DNA from: Riptortus pedestris
Taxonomy: Eukaryota; Arthropoda; Insecta; Hemiptera; Alydidae
DNA length: 64,000 bases
Assembly: GCA_019009955.1 (NCBI GenBank)
Contig: CM032232.1
Coordinates: 140,767,501 to 140,831,500 of the forward strand
Direction of reading: 5' to 3'
Shown here piece by piece: positions 48,151 to 56,936 of this stretch (positions are counted from its first letter, which is position 1; the number at the start of each line of letters is the position of its first letter). The translations under genes and the position numbers were made by a program. The notes under the pieces are model-generated. The model made no database searches, had not been told where the DNA came from, and worked only from the letters and a program-made list of their open reading frames with translations.

Positions 48151-51100
48151 GTGTTAACGCTATAGCGGTCGCAATTTTTATTTGATCGTTACCAAACTCG
48201 ATATTTAAAGGTTTTATGTAAAAAGACAGATCAAGTTTGTTAATGGCTGAAATCAGACTAGAGGGAGGGGGGGATTTTCGAAAATTCAAAATATCTTTGT
48301 TATTATGTATCGGATCGAAAAATTGTATAGACCAATCTTATTGCAAATTAAATTTACTATAAATATTGTTATATACATTTATTCTCTATCTTGAATATTA
48401 ACTGAGATATTTACATTTTTATGAAGTCTGTGGTCGGTTATAGGTCGGCCATTTTCGTCAGCCTGAGCCGAGCATCAGGTGGAAGCTTCTAACCTTACCT
48501 GTCGTTTCTAACCTGACCTTACCTTCCTTACTTTGTGAGATTTATGCAAATACGTTCTGTTCATCCCCCCCCCCCTTCTTTAGTTCTTGGACTACTAAAA
48601 TTTGAGAATTAAAATATAAATTATTCTTACAATTCAGAAACCGTTTCAGTTGGGAATTTATTTTAATTAACTGAAAGATTTCTCATTACCGTTTGTATTT
48701 AATCACGGTGGTATTGTGTTACCAGTATGCAGATTTCTCTATTGTAAAACTTCACATGGGAAATCTGCTTAGTTTACGCAGCCACTGCGTGTTGTTTTGT
48801 GCACTCATTTATGATTAGAGAAGATTTGAAGGAACGTTTGTGTAATTTTGTCATGTGAGTCTCCTCAATAGGTCCTTTTTCTAAAGTAAAACCTCTAAAG
48901 TAAATTCTTTTATCATATTTAACTGTATATTGCGCGAGGTAAACAATAGATAAATAGATAACAATAATTATGTTATAAACAGAAAACGTTCAAGTATTAT
49001 GACATAGTACTCCAGAACTAATTGCAGTTTCGATGTTGATTACTCAATCAGTAATCAGTAGAGTGTACTTGAATTATCTTTATTACTAATGAACGAGAAC
49101 CAGATCATTACAACGTATTTCGCTACTATATTAGTTATGTTTTTTCCATGAGTAAATTTTAATAGAAGAATTCTAATGACTAATCTATCAAAGTTAGATT
49201 TAGTCTTGAAAAATTAACTAATGAAATCAGTCGTTTGAAATTCCCGAAATATCTAGAGATTTACGCTTTATACATACGGTGGTTCGGAAAGTTTTAGCCA
49301 GTTTTAAGGGAAAATTAAGGGAATTATTAAGAATATTATTGACCAACTTTAATCTACACTATTATTACCATTTTGTTTGATAACCAGTTCTCATATTTTG
49401 GTTTAGCCGTGTGAGTTAAAGCGTTAGCTAGGTTTACCTAGTACTACGAGTTCGAGTCCGCCTGGGCAATAGAAATTTATTTAGTGACGAACTCAACAGA
49501 TAAAATCCTTAGTCCCATCCTGGATAGAAAAATATAGTAACCTGTAGATAACCCGTCCCAATTATTCAAAGTAGTATAAATTAAGTAGTTAATAAATAAT
49601 AATAATTATGATCTACAATATAATTACCAAATTGTTTGATAACCAGTTCCCGTCTTTTGGGAAGTTTCTAAATTTAAAGAAACCGCCATAGACTTATTAA
49701 AGATAATTGGTACAAACACTTTTTTCACTTAAAGAAAATTAAAATTCTTACCAATAAGGGAATTTTGTAGGGAGGACACATTTTAGTCCGAAGGGGCTAA
49801 GTCAGGGTTGGATGGCGGGTGAGGTAAAACTTCCCAGCCAATAATTCTGGCATTTTTTATCTGTGGGGGGAAAGACGAGCATGTTTTGGCGTTATCGGGG
49901 TAGAAAATGTTAAGTAAATAAATTAATAGAATCCAGATGTCAAAACATATGGCATACAGTATTCATTTGTTAATTATTATTATTATTATTATTTATTAAC
50001 GTCCACTTTTTGCAACTCAGGCTAATCGGGACGGGTTATCTACAGGTTACCACCCTTTTCTAGCCAGGGTGGGATTTTAGGACGTTATTTAATGAATTTC
50101 GTCACTAAATAATTTCCTTTGCCCAGGCAAGAATCGAACTCGCCACTCTAGGTTTACCATGTGAGATAAAGGTCAACGCTTTAACTCACATGGCTAACCT
50201 GAGCCCCCCATTTGTTAATTGAGATTATTATTGTAATCTATTAATGCCCATTTTTTGCAACTAAGGCTAATTGTGACTACTTACCTACAGGTTTCCACCC
50301 TTTTCTAGCCAGGGTGGGACTAAGGATTTTATTTAGCGAGTGCGTCACTAAATAAATCCCTATTGCCCAAGCGGGAAGCTTAAACTTACATGGCTAACCT
50401 GAGCCCCTAAATGAGGATAGGTTTTAGTTCTAAAAGTTATGCGATTGAGCACGAGAGAGGTTTTGTTTTAGTTGTATCAGTTTGTGTTTGTGAGTACACG
50501 TAAAAGCAATAAAAAACTGCCACTGATAAGAACATAGTATTTAAATTCTCCACATTAAACAGAAAACCTCGGCTCTCCGATTTGCCAACCCTGGTCGATT
50601 CTGGTCAATTGTTTCCTATAATCTATCTAACTGACTACAGACTAGTGCTTATTGTTCCGATGTTAGACAGTAGGTCATAGAACACAACACCCTTCCAATC
50701 TCACCAGCAAGTAGAGTACAACTTTTTGGACATGGATATTTGTCTTTGAAGTAGTTGATGGTGGCTCACTGGACTGCCAAAACTCACTCAACATTTTTGT
50801 AAACATTCTATTTTTGGTCTCCGATTACCGAACGTTTCGAAACATGGATCGTTTTCATGGCGTTCCAACAATAAACCACACAGCCCATTAAATTGCTCTG
50901 TCACTTCATGCGGCACCCAAACAGAAAGGTGACTAACGATGCGAATTCTCAACAAATGTTCATGGACGTTCGAATTCGATACATGGAGCTCCTCTCCTAT
51001 TTTCCAAATGGTAATCTGGTGGTTTTCAGAAATAAGCATCTCTCTCATAGACATCGAAATCCGCAGCTGGCCTATCACATCGTTCGCGAACTGCAACACC

Positions 51101-52506
51101 TAGTTTTCAATACTTGGATTTCACAAACCTCTCAAGCACTGACAGTTCACTTACTACATTGTCCCAATATACAGCACACATTTTTTTATTGCTTGATCTG
51201 CTTTACAATGCAATAGAAATAAAAATATCCGAAGTACCCAAACAAGGCGACATTCTACTTCCGAAAATATTTATAGCTGTCTTGCAAGATCTAATAAGCA
51301 GCATGGTCTGGGAAGGAAAAGTTGTATAAATATTAATGATGGGTGGCTAAAGGATTTGGAATTTGCAGACGACATGGCTCCAATTGGTAAAAATGCTGAA
51401 GAGGTTCAGGTGTTGCTGGGAGAACTAATTCAACGAGGGAAAGAAATCGGGCTAAATTTAAATTTCAACAAATACAACTACACGACATTAAATTCTGATG
51501 TTGACTTAGAAATAGATGGCATAAAAATGTAGATGGTGTGCAGCTTCAAGTGTCTTAGTCAGCTGATTACGCTAGAACATAATAACTTGAAAATTAGCAT
51601 GAGGTGCTCAGCTGAGTGGATAGCACTTTTCAGGTTACAACAGCTGAGCTAAAAAAAACTATGGAAAGCACAGTCTTACCAACTTTGATATACGGCTGTG
51701 AAACACGACCAGTATACAAAACCACAATTGGAAAACTTGTTATAGTGAGGGGAATGGAGTGCTATATTCTACACATCACTAGGAGAGACGAAACGTCAAG
51801 GAAGTGAAGAAGATATAAAACTAAATTCCCTGACATAGCTTGTGACATCAATAAGTGAAAATGGACGTGGGCAGGACAGCTGGTGAGGGAGCATAAAGAT
51901 AAACGGTCTAAAAATATTATCAATCGGTAGCCTCGGAACTACAAGAGGAAGAGAGGAAGACCCTACTCGAAGGGACTTGGAAATGAGGACTACATGTGGC
52001 GGGGAAACATGGCAGAGAATTGCTGAAGAATGGAAGAGACTTGGAGAAGCACACACTTGGCCAGGATTAAAACTGAAATAAATTAACATATCTTCGTAAA
52101 GAAAAAATCACACAGAACTCAAAAGAGATCAGCTTTAAGCTGAATTTGAAGTACGGGCCCAAAAATGTATTATATCTTTACGTACTGTATTATTTATGTA
52201 TGTAAAAATAAAGTTTTTATTCATTTATCCGACACATAGTAACTGAGATATTTCGAATTTACAATTATTCCCCTTAAACCGCCCCCCCCCCTCCCAGAGG
52301 CTGATTTCAGACATTGCCTGAAGTATAAGTGAGATCTTATATGTGTTTCTTAACCGGTTCAATTGATTAAATTTAGCTTGTTGATGTTCATATTCTTGAG
52401 AATATTTTCTACTCTATTTTGTATATTGTTTCGAGTTAGACAAAAAAATACGCGTACCTCAAGGCACAAAAAGTTAATAAATAGTTTTCTTACCTGCGGC
52501 TATCAT
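36995..52506 (-). CDS. CYP-B: complete CYP6-like cytochrome P450, nine exons
   Basis: This is a microsomal CYP3-clan P450 (CYP6-like) and the tandem paralogue of CYP-A. Coding exons: 52494-52506, 46959-47137, 43447-43589, 43173-43311, 42572-42816, 41007-41191, 39552-39770, 39150-39398, 36995-37164. Total 1,542 nt, 513 residues, stop TGA at 36995-36997. Features: signal anchor (VVVLVALVITVLGWLY), hinge VPGTYPHG, C-helix WRALR from W130, I-helix AGHET (318-322), ExxR E375/R378, FNPENF, heme loop FGEGPRICIG with Cys456, and the C-terminal MRFGLLQVKMG helix. All motifs are intact and the length is normal for CYP6, so an active enzyme is expected. The substrate is unknown. Introns are 135 bp to 5.4 kb and full of transposons and minisatellites. 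Confidence 0.93.
37440..37925. other. GC-rich segment in CYP-B intron 8
   Basis: About 480 bp, clearly more GC-rich than its surroundings (for example GGGGAGGGCCGGCCCCCCCG). Open frames of 80-96 codons on the minus strand have no recognisable domain. It may be an inserted element or foreign DNA. Confidence 0.4.
38115..38450. repeat. 54-bp minisatellite, about 6 units
   Basis: Units contain GCGATATGAAGTTCAGGTCT and TGCTGGACCTGTGTCTCCAA. The period is a multiple of three, so the minus strand stays open (18-residue repeats), but there is no start context or domain. In CYP-B intron 8. The stretch 38451-39149 after it shows nothing. Confidence 0.85.
39150..39398 (-). CDS. CYP-B exon 8 (ExxR to heme loop)
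   Basis: 249 nt encode residues 375-457: ETMRKYPT, FNPENFSRDK and FGEGPRICIG (axial Cys456). Acceptor TTTAAACAG, donor ATAG|GTTCGT. Confidence 0.92.
39552..39770 (-). CDS. CYP-B exon 7 (I-helix)
   Basis: 219 nt encode residues 302-374 with the canonical oxygen-activation motif AGHETSS and the J-helix region ELALHHDIQDRLYDEI. Acceptor TTTTCAG, donor TTAG|GTAAAA. Confidence 0.9.
40085..40500. repeat. 46-bp minisatellite, about 9 units
   Basis: Units contain GGCCTGGGTGGGACTTAGCT and TGTGGATGGTTGG. In CYP-B intron 6. Confidence 0.88.
41007..41191 (-). CDS. CYP-B exon 6
   Basis: 185 nt with VEDFMMKTIKDTVEHRQKSG and KRNDFIDLLIQLKEKG. Acceptor TTATTCCAG, donor ATTG|GTAATT. Nearly the same protein as CYP-A exon 6. 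Confidence 0.9.
41460..41555 (-). mobile_element. H1 3' fragment
   Basis: TAGCTGATATTGAGGTAGTACTC and CAATCGATCCAACCTAATAG match the H1 3' region. In CYP-B intron 5. Confidence 0.55.
41570..42075. repeat. 63-bp minisatellite, about 8 units
   Basis: Units contain AGCATTCTAAAGCTTATAAC and ATTATTCCAAGGTTACCTC; the later units are more diverged. In CYP-B intron 5. The stretch 42080-42570 holds nothing recognisable. Confidence 0.85.
42572..42816 (-). CDS. CYP-B exon 5
   Basis: 245 nt encode residues 159-239 plus two bases, with FSAEVICCCAFGLE. Acceptor CATTGCAG, donor TTCAG|GTAAAG. Confidence 0.9.
42900..43060 (-). repeat. tRNA-derived SINE copy in CYP-B intron 4
   Basis: In reverse: CTCGGGTTTGCTTTGTGAGT head, TGGGTTCGTTCCCGCCTGGG B box, body TTAGTGATGAACTC. 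It makes up nearly half of the 356-bp intron. Confidence 0.65.
43173..43311 (-). CDS. CYP-B exon 4 (C-helix)
   Basis: 139 nt encode residues 112-158, including HLFMLNGEKWRALRIRMSP. Acceptor GTTTCAG, donor GAG|GTAAAA. The intron to exon 3 is only 135 bp. Confidence 0.9.
43447..43589 (-). CDS. CYP-B exon 3
   Basis: 143 nt encode residues 65-111 (YYKQFSEEPYFGVYRDFNK...). The acceptor is AATCAG and the donor AAAT|GTAAGT. Confidence 0.9.
44285..46265. repeat. 117-bp minisatellite, about 16-17 units
   Basis: Units contain GACTCAGCAGCATCTGCATC, TTGAGGACTTCCTCCCACG and GGGGATGTGTTCTTAAGAAG. The period is 3 x 39, so stop-free frames up to 475 codons arise on the minus strand, and several frames are open at once. 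That, the intronic position (CYP-B intron 2) and the lack of any domain argue against a protein. Subtypes (Cgcgtggtgc versus Ctttctggtt) alternate in blocks, suggesting duplication of multi-unit segments. Confidence 0.85.
46270..46958. other. Rest of CYP-B intron 2
   Basis: AT-rich, no recognised repeat or gene. Confidence 0.5.
46959..47137 (-). CDS. CYP-B exon 2 (membrane anchor and hinge)
   Basis: 179 nt encode residues 5-64. Acceptor GGCTTCCAG, donor AAG|GTAGTT. The hydrophobic stretch is followed by KKHWDEVYLYWEKKGIPHVP. Confidence 0.9.
47405..47465 (+). mobile_element. H1 3' fragment in CYP-B intron 1
   Basis: TCGCGTCATAAGTACGACCT and CAATAGCTGATTTCCCGTAA. The surrounding 47140-47960 shows only weak H1-like scraps (47640-47910). 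Confidence 0.5.
47961..48791 (-). mobile_element. H1 element, AACCTTACC subfamily, full length
   Basis: TTAGCTGATTTTTCTTAAGGG to TTTACGCAGCCACTGCGTG, with (TA)n at 48087-48147. The palindrome has two changes. In CYP-B intron 1. The next 600 bp (48792-49399) hold nothing recognisable. Confidence 0.75.
49400..49612 (+). repeat. tRNA-derived SINE copy
   Basis: TTGGTTTAGCCGTGTGAGTT head, CGAGTTCGAGTCCGCCTGGG B box, AACCTGTAGATAACCCGTCC body, ending AATAATAATAATT. Part of the tRNA-like head is deleted. Confidence 0.7.
49975..50207 (-). repeat. tRNA-derived SINE copy, near full length
   Basis: Starts (ATT)n, then GTCCACTTTTTGCAACTCAG, the body, and the head GGCTAACCTGAGCCCC in reverse. B box GCGAGTTCGATTCTTGCC. 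Confidence 0.75.
50228..50408 (-). repeat. tRNA-derived SINE copy, head partly deleted
   Basis: Directly follows the previous SINE in the same orientation, with only about 20 bp between. The B-box part is missing. Confidence 0.65.
50560..51110 (-). pseudogene. mariner transposase fossil
   Basis: Minus strand: MREMLISENHQITIWKIGEE, LHVSNSNVHEHLLRI, VWVPHEV and LLERHENDP match the helix-turn-helix and linker (WVPHEL) of mariner transposases. After a gap come KTNIHVQKVV and, after a frameshift, WWDWKGVVFYDLL, which match the catalytic region before the second Asp. The first catalytic Asp region is deleted and the rest is frameshifted. In CYP-B intron 1. Confidence 0.65.
51225..52082 (+). pseudogene. 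RTE-like reverse transcriptase fossil
   Basis: Pieces of an RTE-clade RT with stops and frameshifts: KQGDILLPKIFIAVLQD, LKDLEFADDM (the ADD catalytic motif), IGLNLNFNK, then MESTVLPTLIYGCETRPVYK, ILHITRRD, WTWAGQLVREHKDKR and KRKRGRP. Order and motifs match the RT C-terminus of RTE elements. In CYP-B intron 1. Confidence 0.7.
52083..52493. other. CYP-B intron 1, promoter-proximal part
   Basis: A faint H1-like scrap (52200-52320, with poly-C and CAGAGGCTGATTTCAG). Otherwise nothing. Confidence 0.45.
52494..52506 (-). CDS. CYP-B exon 1 (start exon)
   Basis: Thirteen coding bases (M-I-A-A plus one base) end at donor GCAG|GTAAGA. Splicing to 47137 gives Val and runs into the anchor. The ATG context is CAACAATG, 51 nt downstream of the TATA box. 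Confidence 0.85.
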
Positions 52507-52550
52507 TGTTGAAGCTGGCTCTACTGTATTACGAATGTTATCATCTGCTG

Positions 52551-52598
52551 ATTTATATAAACATGAGTCGGGTTCTCATGGCTGATAACAGATATCAT
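52551..52598 (-). promoter_or_regulatory. CYP-B core promoter with TATA box and GATA-type motifs
   Basis: On the minus strand TATATAAATCAGC begins at 52559. The plus-strand block CTGATAACAGATATCAT (52582-52598) matches the CYP-A upstream block. TGATAA is also present downstream of TATA, as in CYP-A. ACAGTAG about 35 nt past the TATA box is a plausible initiator. Confidence 0.65.
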
Positions 52599-52857
52599 AG
52601 TCACACCTGGCAACACTCCAAATATAAATTAGTCATTGAGGTCCATAAATGCAGTAAAATAGTAAAACTGCGTAGAGTATGTAGGCGTAACCACAGCGTA
52701 ACCAGATGACTTCAACTCACATCCTATTCACAAAATGAAATAAACTGCTTCTCCTTTAGTAACAACACTATGTAAACAATTTATAAAATTTCAGCTGCAA
52801 ATGAAATATTTATCAAAATATTAGCCCATTTCGAAAATGGAATAATTACTCATTAAA

Positions 52858-53112
52858 AAAGAGTCGGTCACGCTAGTGCTGGATAAACTAAGCGGATTTC
52901 CGAGGCACAGGATGACACTTTGTTGATCTCATTTCACCATATATTCCCTATTTCTAAGTAAATATCAGGTGAGTTTAAGTTTGGGTTTCCTGAAGGCTGA
53001 AAACAAGAAGACACTAATAACTCCCGTAATATTTGAGTTACAAGAAAATGTATAGAACAACCATTGCAAAAAATCAATAATTTAGCAAGACACCCCGTGG
53101 GACGGCTCCGAT
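52858..53112 (+). mobile_element. H1b element, 5' part
   Basis: AGTCGGTCACGCTAGTGCTG, AACTAAGCGGATTTCC, then the variant body GATCTCATTTCACCATATAT and H1-like TCCTGAAGGCTGAAAAC. The longest H1b copy here; it lies about 300 bp upstream of the CYP-B promoter. Confidence 0.5.
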
Positions 53113-53235
53113 TTCAGCCATTAAATAATATGATCTAAAATATCGACCATTGTAAAGATCAAATTAACATTTTCCAGTTATGAACGTGAAATCTTATTTA
53201 ATGACCTTATCAAACAACGTATTTATATGTATATT

Positions 53236-54028
53236 TTATTTATTTATTTGGAGCTTCGCAGTTGTGGCGATGTTTCTCGGGAAAAAAACTGTATAAAATT
53301 AAAAAAAAAAAAAGAAACGAAGCAAAATTAATTTAAACGAAACATAAAACAACATAACAGAAATGTAACATGAAAAATAGAAAAGTAACACGAAACAGAA
53401 ATGGAACACAAAAACAGGAATGGAACAGAAAACAGAAACTGACTAACAGAACTGAAACGAAAAACAGAACTGGAATGGATCAAAATACCAAATGGAAAAA
53501 CAAAACACAGAAATGGAAATCAAAAACTAAATGTAAAACAAAAACCCTAAATGGAACACAAAATCAAAATTGAAAAACAAAAACAGAAATGGAAGACAAA
53601 AACAAAATACAGAAATGGAACACAAAACCAAAATGGGAAACAAAAACAGAAGAAATGGAATACAAAAACAGAAGAAATGGAATACAAAAACAGAAATAGA
53701 ACAAAAACAGAAATGGAACACAAAACCAAAATGGGAAATAAAAACAGGAATGGAACACAAAAACAAAATGGAAAACCAAAAACAGAAATGGAACACAAAC
53801 CAGAGATAGAAAACAAAAATGGAACTCAAATAATAGAAATTGAACAATAAATTGAAATCGAACAATAATAGAAATCGAACACAATAAATTGACAAACAAA
53901 ATATAGAATCCAAAACAATTTAAAAAACTAAAAAGTGAGAATTGAAAAAATAAACTTGGATAATAGGAAAAAAAATTATATTAAACAAAATATAATAAAA
54001 TATATAAATTGTTGAATAAAATGGAATA
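53236..54028. repeat. A-rich dispersed repeat, copy 2
   Basis: Same head (TTGGAGCTTCGCAGTTGTGG), the same ACAGAAATGGAACACAAAA arrays and the same end as 35250-35975, in the same orientation 18 kb away. Array lengths differ slightly. Confidence 0.8.
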
Positions 54029-54085
54029 AATTGTTGTATAGCATGTAATAAAGGTCCGTTGAAAACAAAATTAGGCATTTCAGCT

Positions 54086-54675
54086 TGGAATTGGCTTCTT
54101 AAGAGAAATCAGCTAATGAAGTCTTGCTAATGACACTATTTTTGAAATATTTCCTCAAATGTCCATTGATCCTACCCAGGTGACGAAAATGAGGTCCGTT
54201 CAAAGCTGTATATATATACATATGTCTGTTAACGCTCTAGTGGTCTCAATTTTTGTTTTGAACGTTTTATGTTAAATTGAATATCGAGTTCGTTAATGGC
54301 TGATATCCGACCAGTAGGAGAGGGTGGTTTAGAGAGGGGGAATTTTGAAAATTCTTAATACCTCTGATATTATGCGTTGGATCGAAAAATTATAAAGGAC
54401 CAATCTTATTGAAAATGTAATGTTCTATAAATGTTATGAACGTTTTTTCATGTTGATTACTAACCGAGATATTTGTATTTTTTTAGTTTTCGGCCTTCCG
54501 ACCACACTCCTAATCATGTCACATAAACAATAACCTGTTTCTTACTGTTCCTTCACTTTATTTGAAGACTAAATACCAAATATTGTTGTCATTGAACTTT
54601 TACGTTTTGAGATAAATGCAAATACGTGACGCACGTTGGAAATCTGCATAGTTACGGACTACCTGCGTGACGGAC
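54086..54675 (-). mobile_element. H1 element, diverged
   Basis: CTTAAGAGAAATCAGCTAATG at one end, CTGCGTGACGGACTTTTT at the other. (TA)n nearly lost. Confidence 0.65.
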
Positions 54676-54732
54676 TTTTTCATAATATCTTAAGTCTAAT
54701 TTCTTACAGCGAACTACCTTCAATTCCAGTAA

Positions 54733-55413
54733 AAGTCCGTCACGCAGGGGCTGCGTAAACTAAGCAGATTTCCCACGTGAAGTTTTACAGTAGAGAAATC
54801 TGCATACTGGTAACACAACACCACCGTGATTAAATACAAACGATAATGAGAAAACTTTCAGTTAATTAAAATAAATTCCCAACTGAAACGGCTTCTGAAT
54901 TGTAAGAATAATTTATATTTTAATAACTCAAATTTTAGTAGTCCAAGAACTTAAGAAGGGGGGGGGGGCGGATGAACAGAACGTATTTGCATAAATTTCA
55001 CAAAGAACGAAGGTAAGGTAAGGTTAGAAACGACAGGTAAGGTTTCAAGAAGCTTCCACCTGAGCCGAGCGGTTACGAAAATGGCCGACCTAATCCGAAC
55101 TATTCCCGCCCACATGTCTCTCAGACTTCATAAAAATGCAAATATCTCGGTTAATATTCAAGATACAGAATAGATGTAATAACAATATTTATAGTAAATG
55201 TAATTTGCAATAAGATTGGTTCTATACAATTTTTCGATCCGATGCATAATAACGGAGATATTTTGAATTTTCGAAAATCCCCCCTCTAAACCCCCCTCCC
55301 TCTTGTCCGATTTCAGCCATTAACGAACTTGACCTGTCTTTTTTACATAAAACGGTTAAATATCGAGTTTCGTAACGATCAAACAAAAATTGCGACCGCT
55401 AGAGCGTTAACAG

Positions 55414-55471
<58 letters not shown>

Positions 55472-55591
55472 TAACGGGCCTCATTTTCGACATCTCCTGG
55501 GTAGGATCGATGAACATTTGAAGAAATATTTCGAAAATCGGGTCATGAGTACGACCTCAATAGCTGATTTCCCTGAAGGGAAATCTGCTAA
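54733..55591 (+). mobile_element. H1 element, AACCTTACC subfamily, full length
   Basis: AAGTCCGTCACGCAGGGGCT to GATTTCCCTGAAGGGAAATC-TGCTAA, with (TA)n at 55420-55466. Opposite orientation to the neighbour at 54086. Confidence 0.8.
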
Positions 55592-55629
55592 CAAAAAATT
55601 CAGTTACAAATAGAATGTTACCTCCACAA

Positions 55630-55735
55630 TTTTATTATTATTTATTTAGGCCCACATTTTGCTACTATAGCTAATTGGAACGGGCTATCTACAGTTTACC
55701 ACCTCTTTTCTAGCCAGGGTGGGTCTAAGGATCAG
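55630..55735 (-). repeat. tRNA-derived SINE, tail half
   Basis: TTATTTAGGCCCACATTTTG and CTTTTCTAGCCAGGGTGGGT match the SINE body in reverse; the head is missing. Confidence 0.6.
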
Positions 55736-56452
55736 TTCACAATTTTAGAATTATGTAAGTAAATCTCTGTATTCTTAACAGATTTAGCTGGTTAACGGAA
55801 TTAGGCCTGAATTCACACTGATAATAGTTTTTATTTTCCTGAAACCAATTTGGATCATTTGCAGTTTATCAATTCCCACTTCATGTAGTATATAGTACAT
55901 CTAGTTAGACATACTGTTTCTAGTGTTACTAAAAAATATTTGTGAGATATACCTTGAGAAGTACTTTGAAAACACTGACAGCAAAAGAAGCAAATAATGT
56001 GAGGAACTCTGATCTTACAGCATTACCTCAAGCAATGAAAGTGTTGAGACAAATAAAATCACAAGCTGGTAACTGTGACAATATGTGCACCATTGAAGCA
56101 GGTCACACGAGTATGACAGTTGTCATGACACGTTAAGTATGATTTGGGCGAAACGGAAGTTGAATAACGAACAACTTAACAGACAAAGCAAGAAATAATA
56201 AGCACTTCCTACTTCCTATTGTTGAGTTGGCAGCTCTGATAATGTCAACCTTGAGTTGTTCATTCAGAGACTAATAGGCAATAGCAAGCGAATTCCATTG
56301 CTCCGTAAAATGAATTATTTGACTGATCAATTGGGTCATACAGTACAAAGATATCTTGAAAACAGCTTGGCGTAAAGAACATATTCATTCAAGTGGATGT
56401 TAATGCTCTTAGAAGCAGACGTAAAAGCCTGGTCGACCTATACAGACGAAAA
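55736..56452. other. Spacer with an unrecognised 64-codon ORF
   Basis: A plus-strand frame at 55942-56136 (MRYTLRSTLKTLTAKEANNV...) has no domain I recognise and no gene context. Treated as chance or an old element piece. Confidence 0.3.
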
Positions 56453-56936
56453 AAGTCCGTCATGCAGGGGCTGCGTAAACTAAGCAGTTTTCCCACGTAA
56501 AGTTTTACAATAGAGAAATCTGCCTAATAATAACAGTAGTAGTAAGGAATCTCTAGACCTATTCATGAGGGACTAACAGTTACGGAAACGGCCCCACTAG
56601 CTCTCGGCGGGAAGTCCCGAACATAGCCAACTCCTGCCGACCACACACACAATTCGTTAATATTCGAGTTACAGAATGAATATATAGAAAAATATTTATA
56701 GTAACTTTAATTTGCAATAAGATTGATTCTATACAATTGTTCGATCCGACGCATAATAACGGAGATATTTTGAATTTTCTAAAATCCCCCCTCTAAACCC
56801 CCTTCCCACTGCTCCGATTTCAGCCATTAACGAACTTGATCTTTCTTTTTACATAAAACGATTAAATACCGAGTTTGGTAACGATCAAACAAAAATTGGA
56901 GACAAATATAAATCTTTCTATCTATATATCTATCTA
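56453..56936 (+). mobile_element. H1 5' half, broken at its TA tract by H2 array
   Basis: AAGTCCGTCATGCAGGGGCT up to CAAAAATTGGAGACAAATAT, then the H2 array begins. The 3' half is not in the window. Confidence 0.7.
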
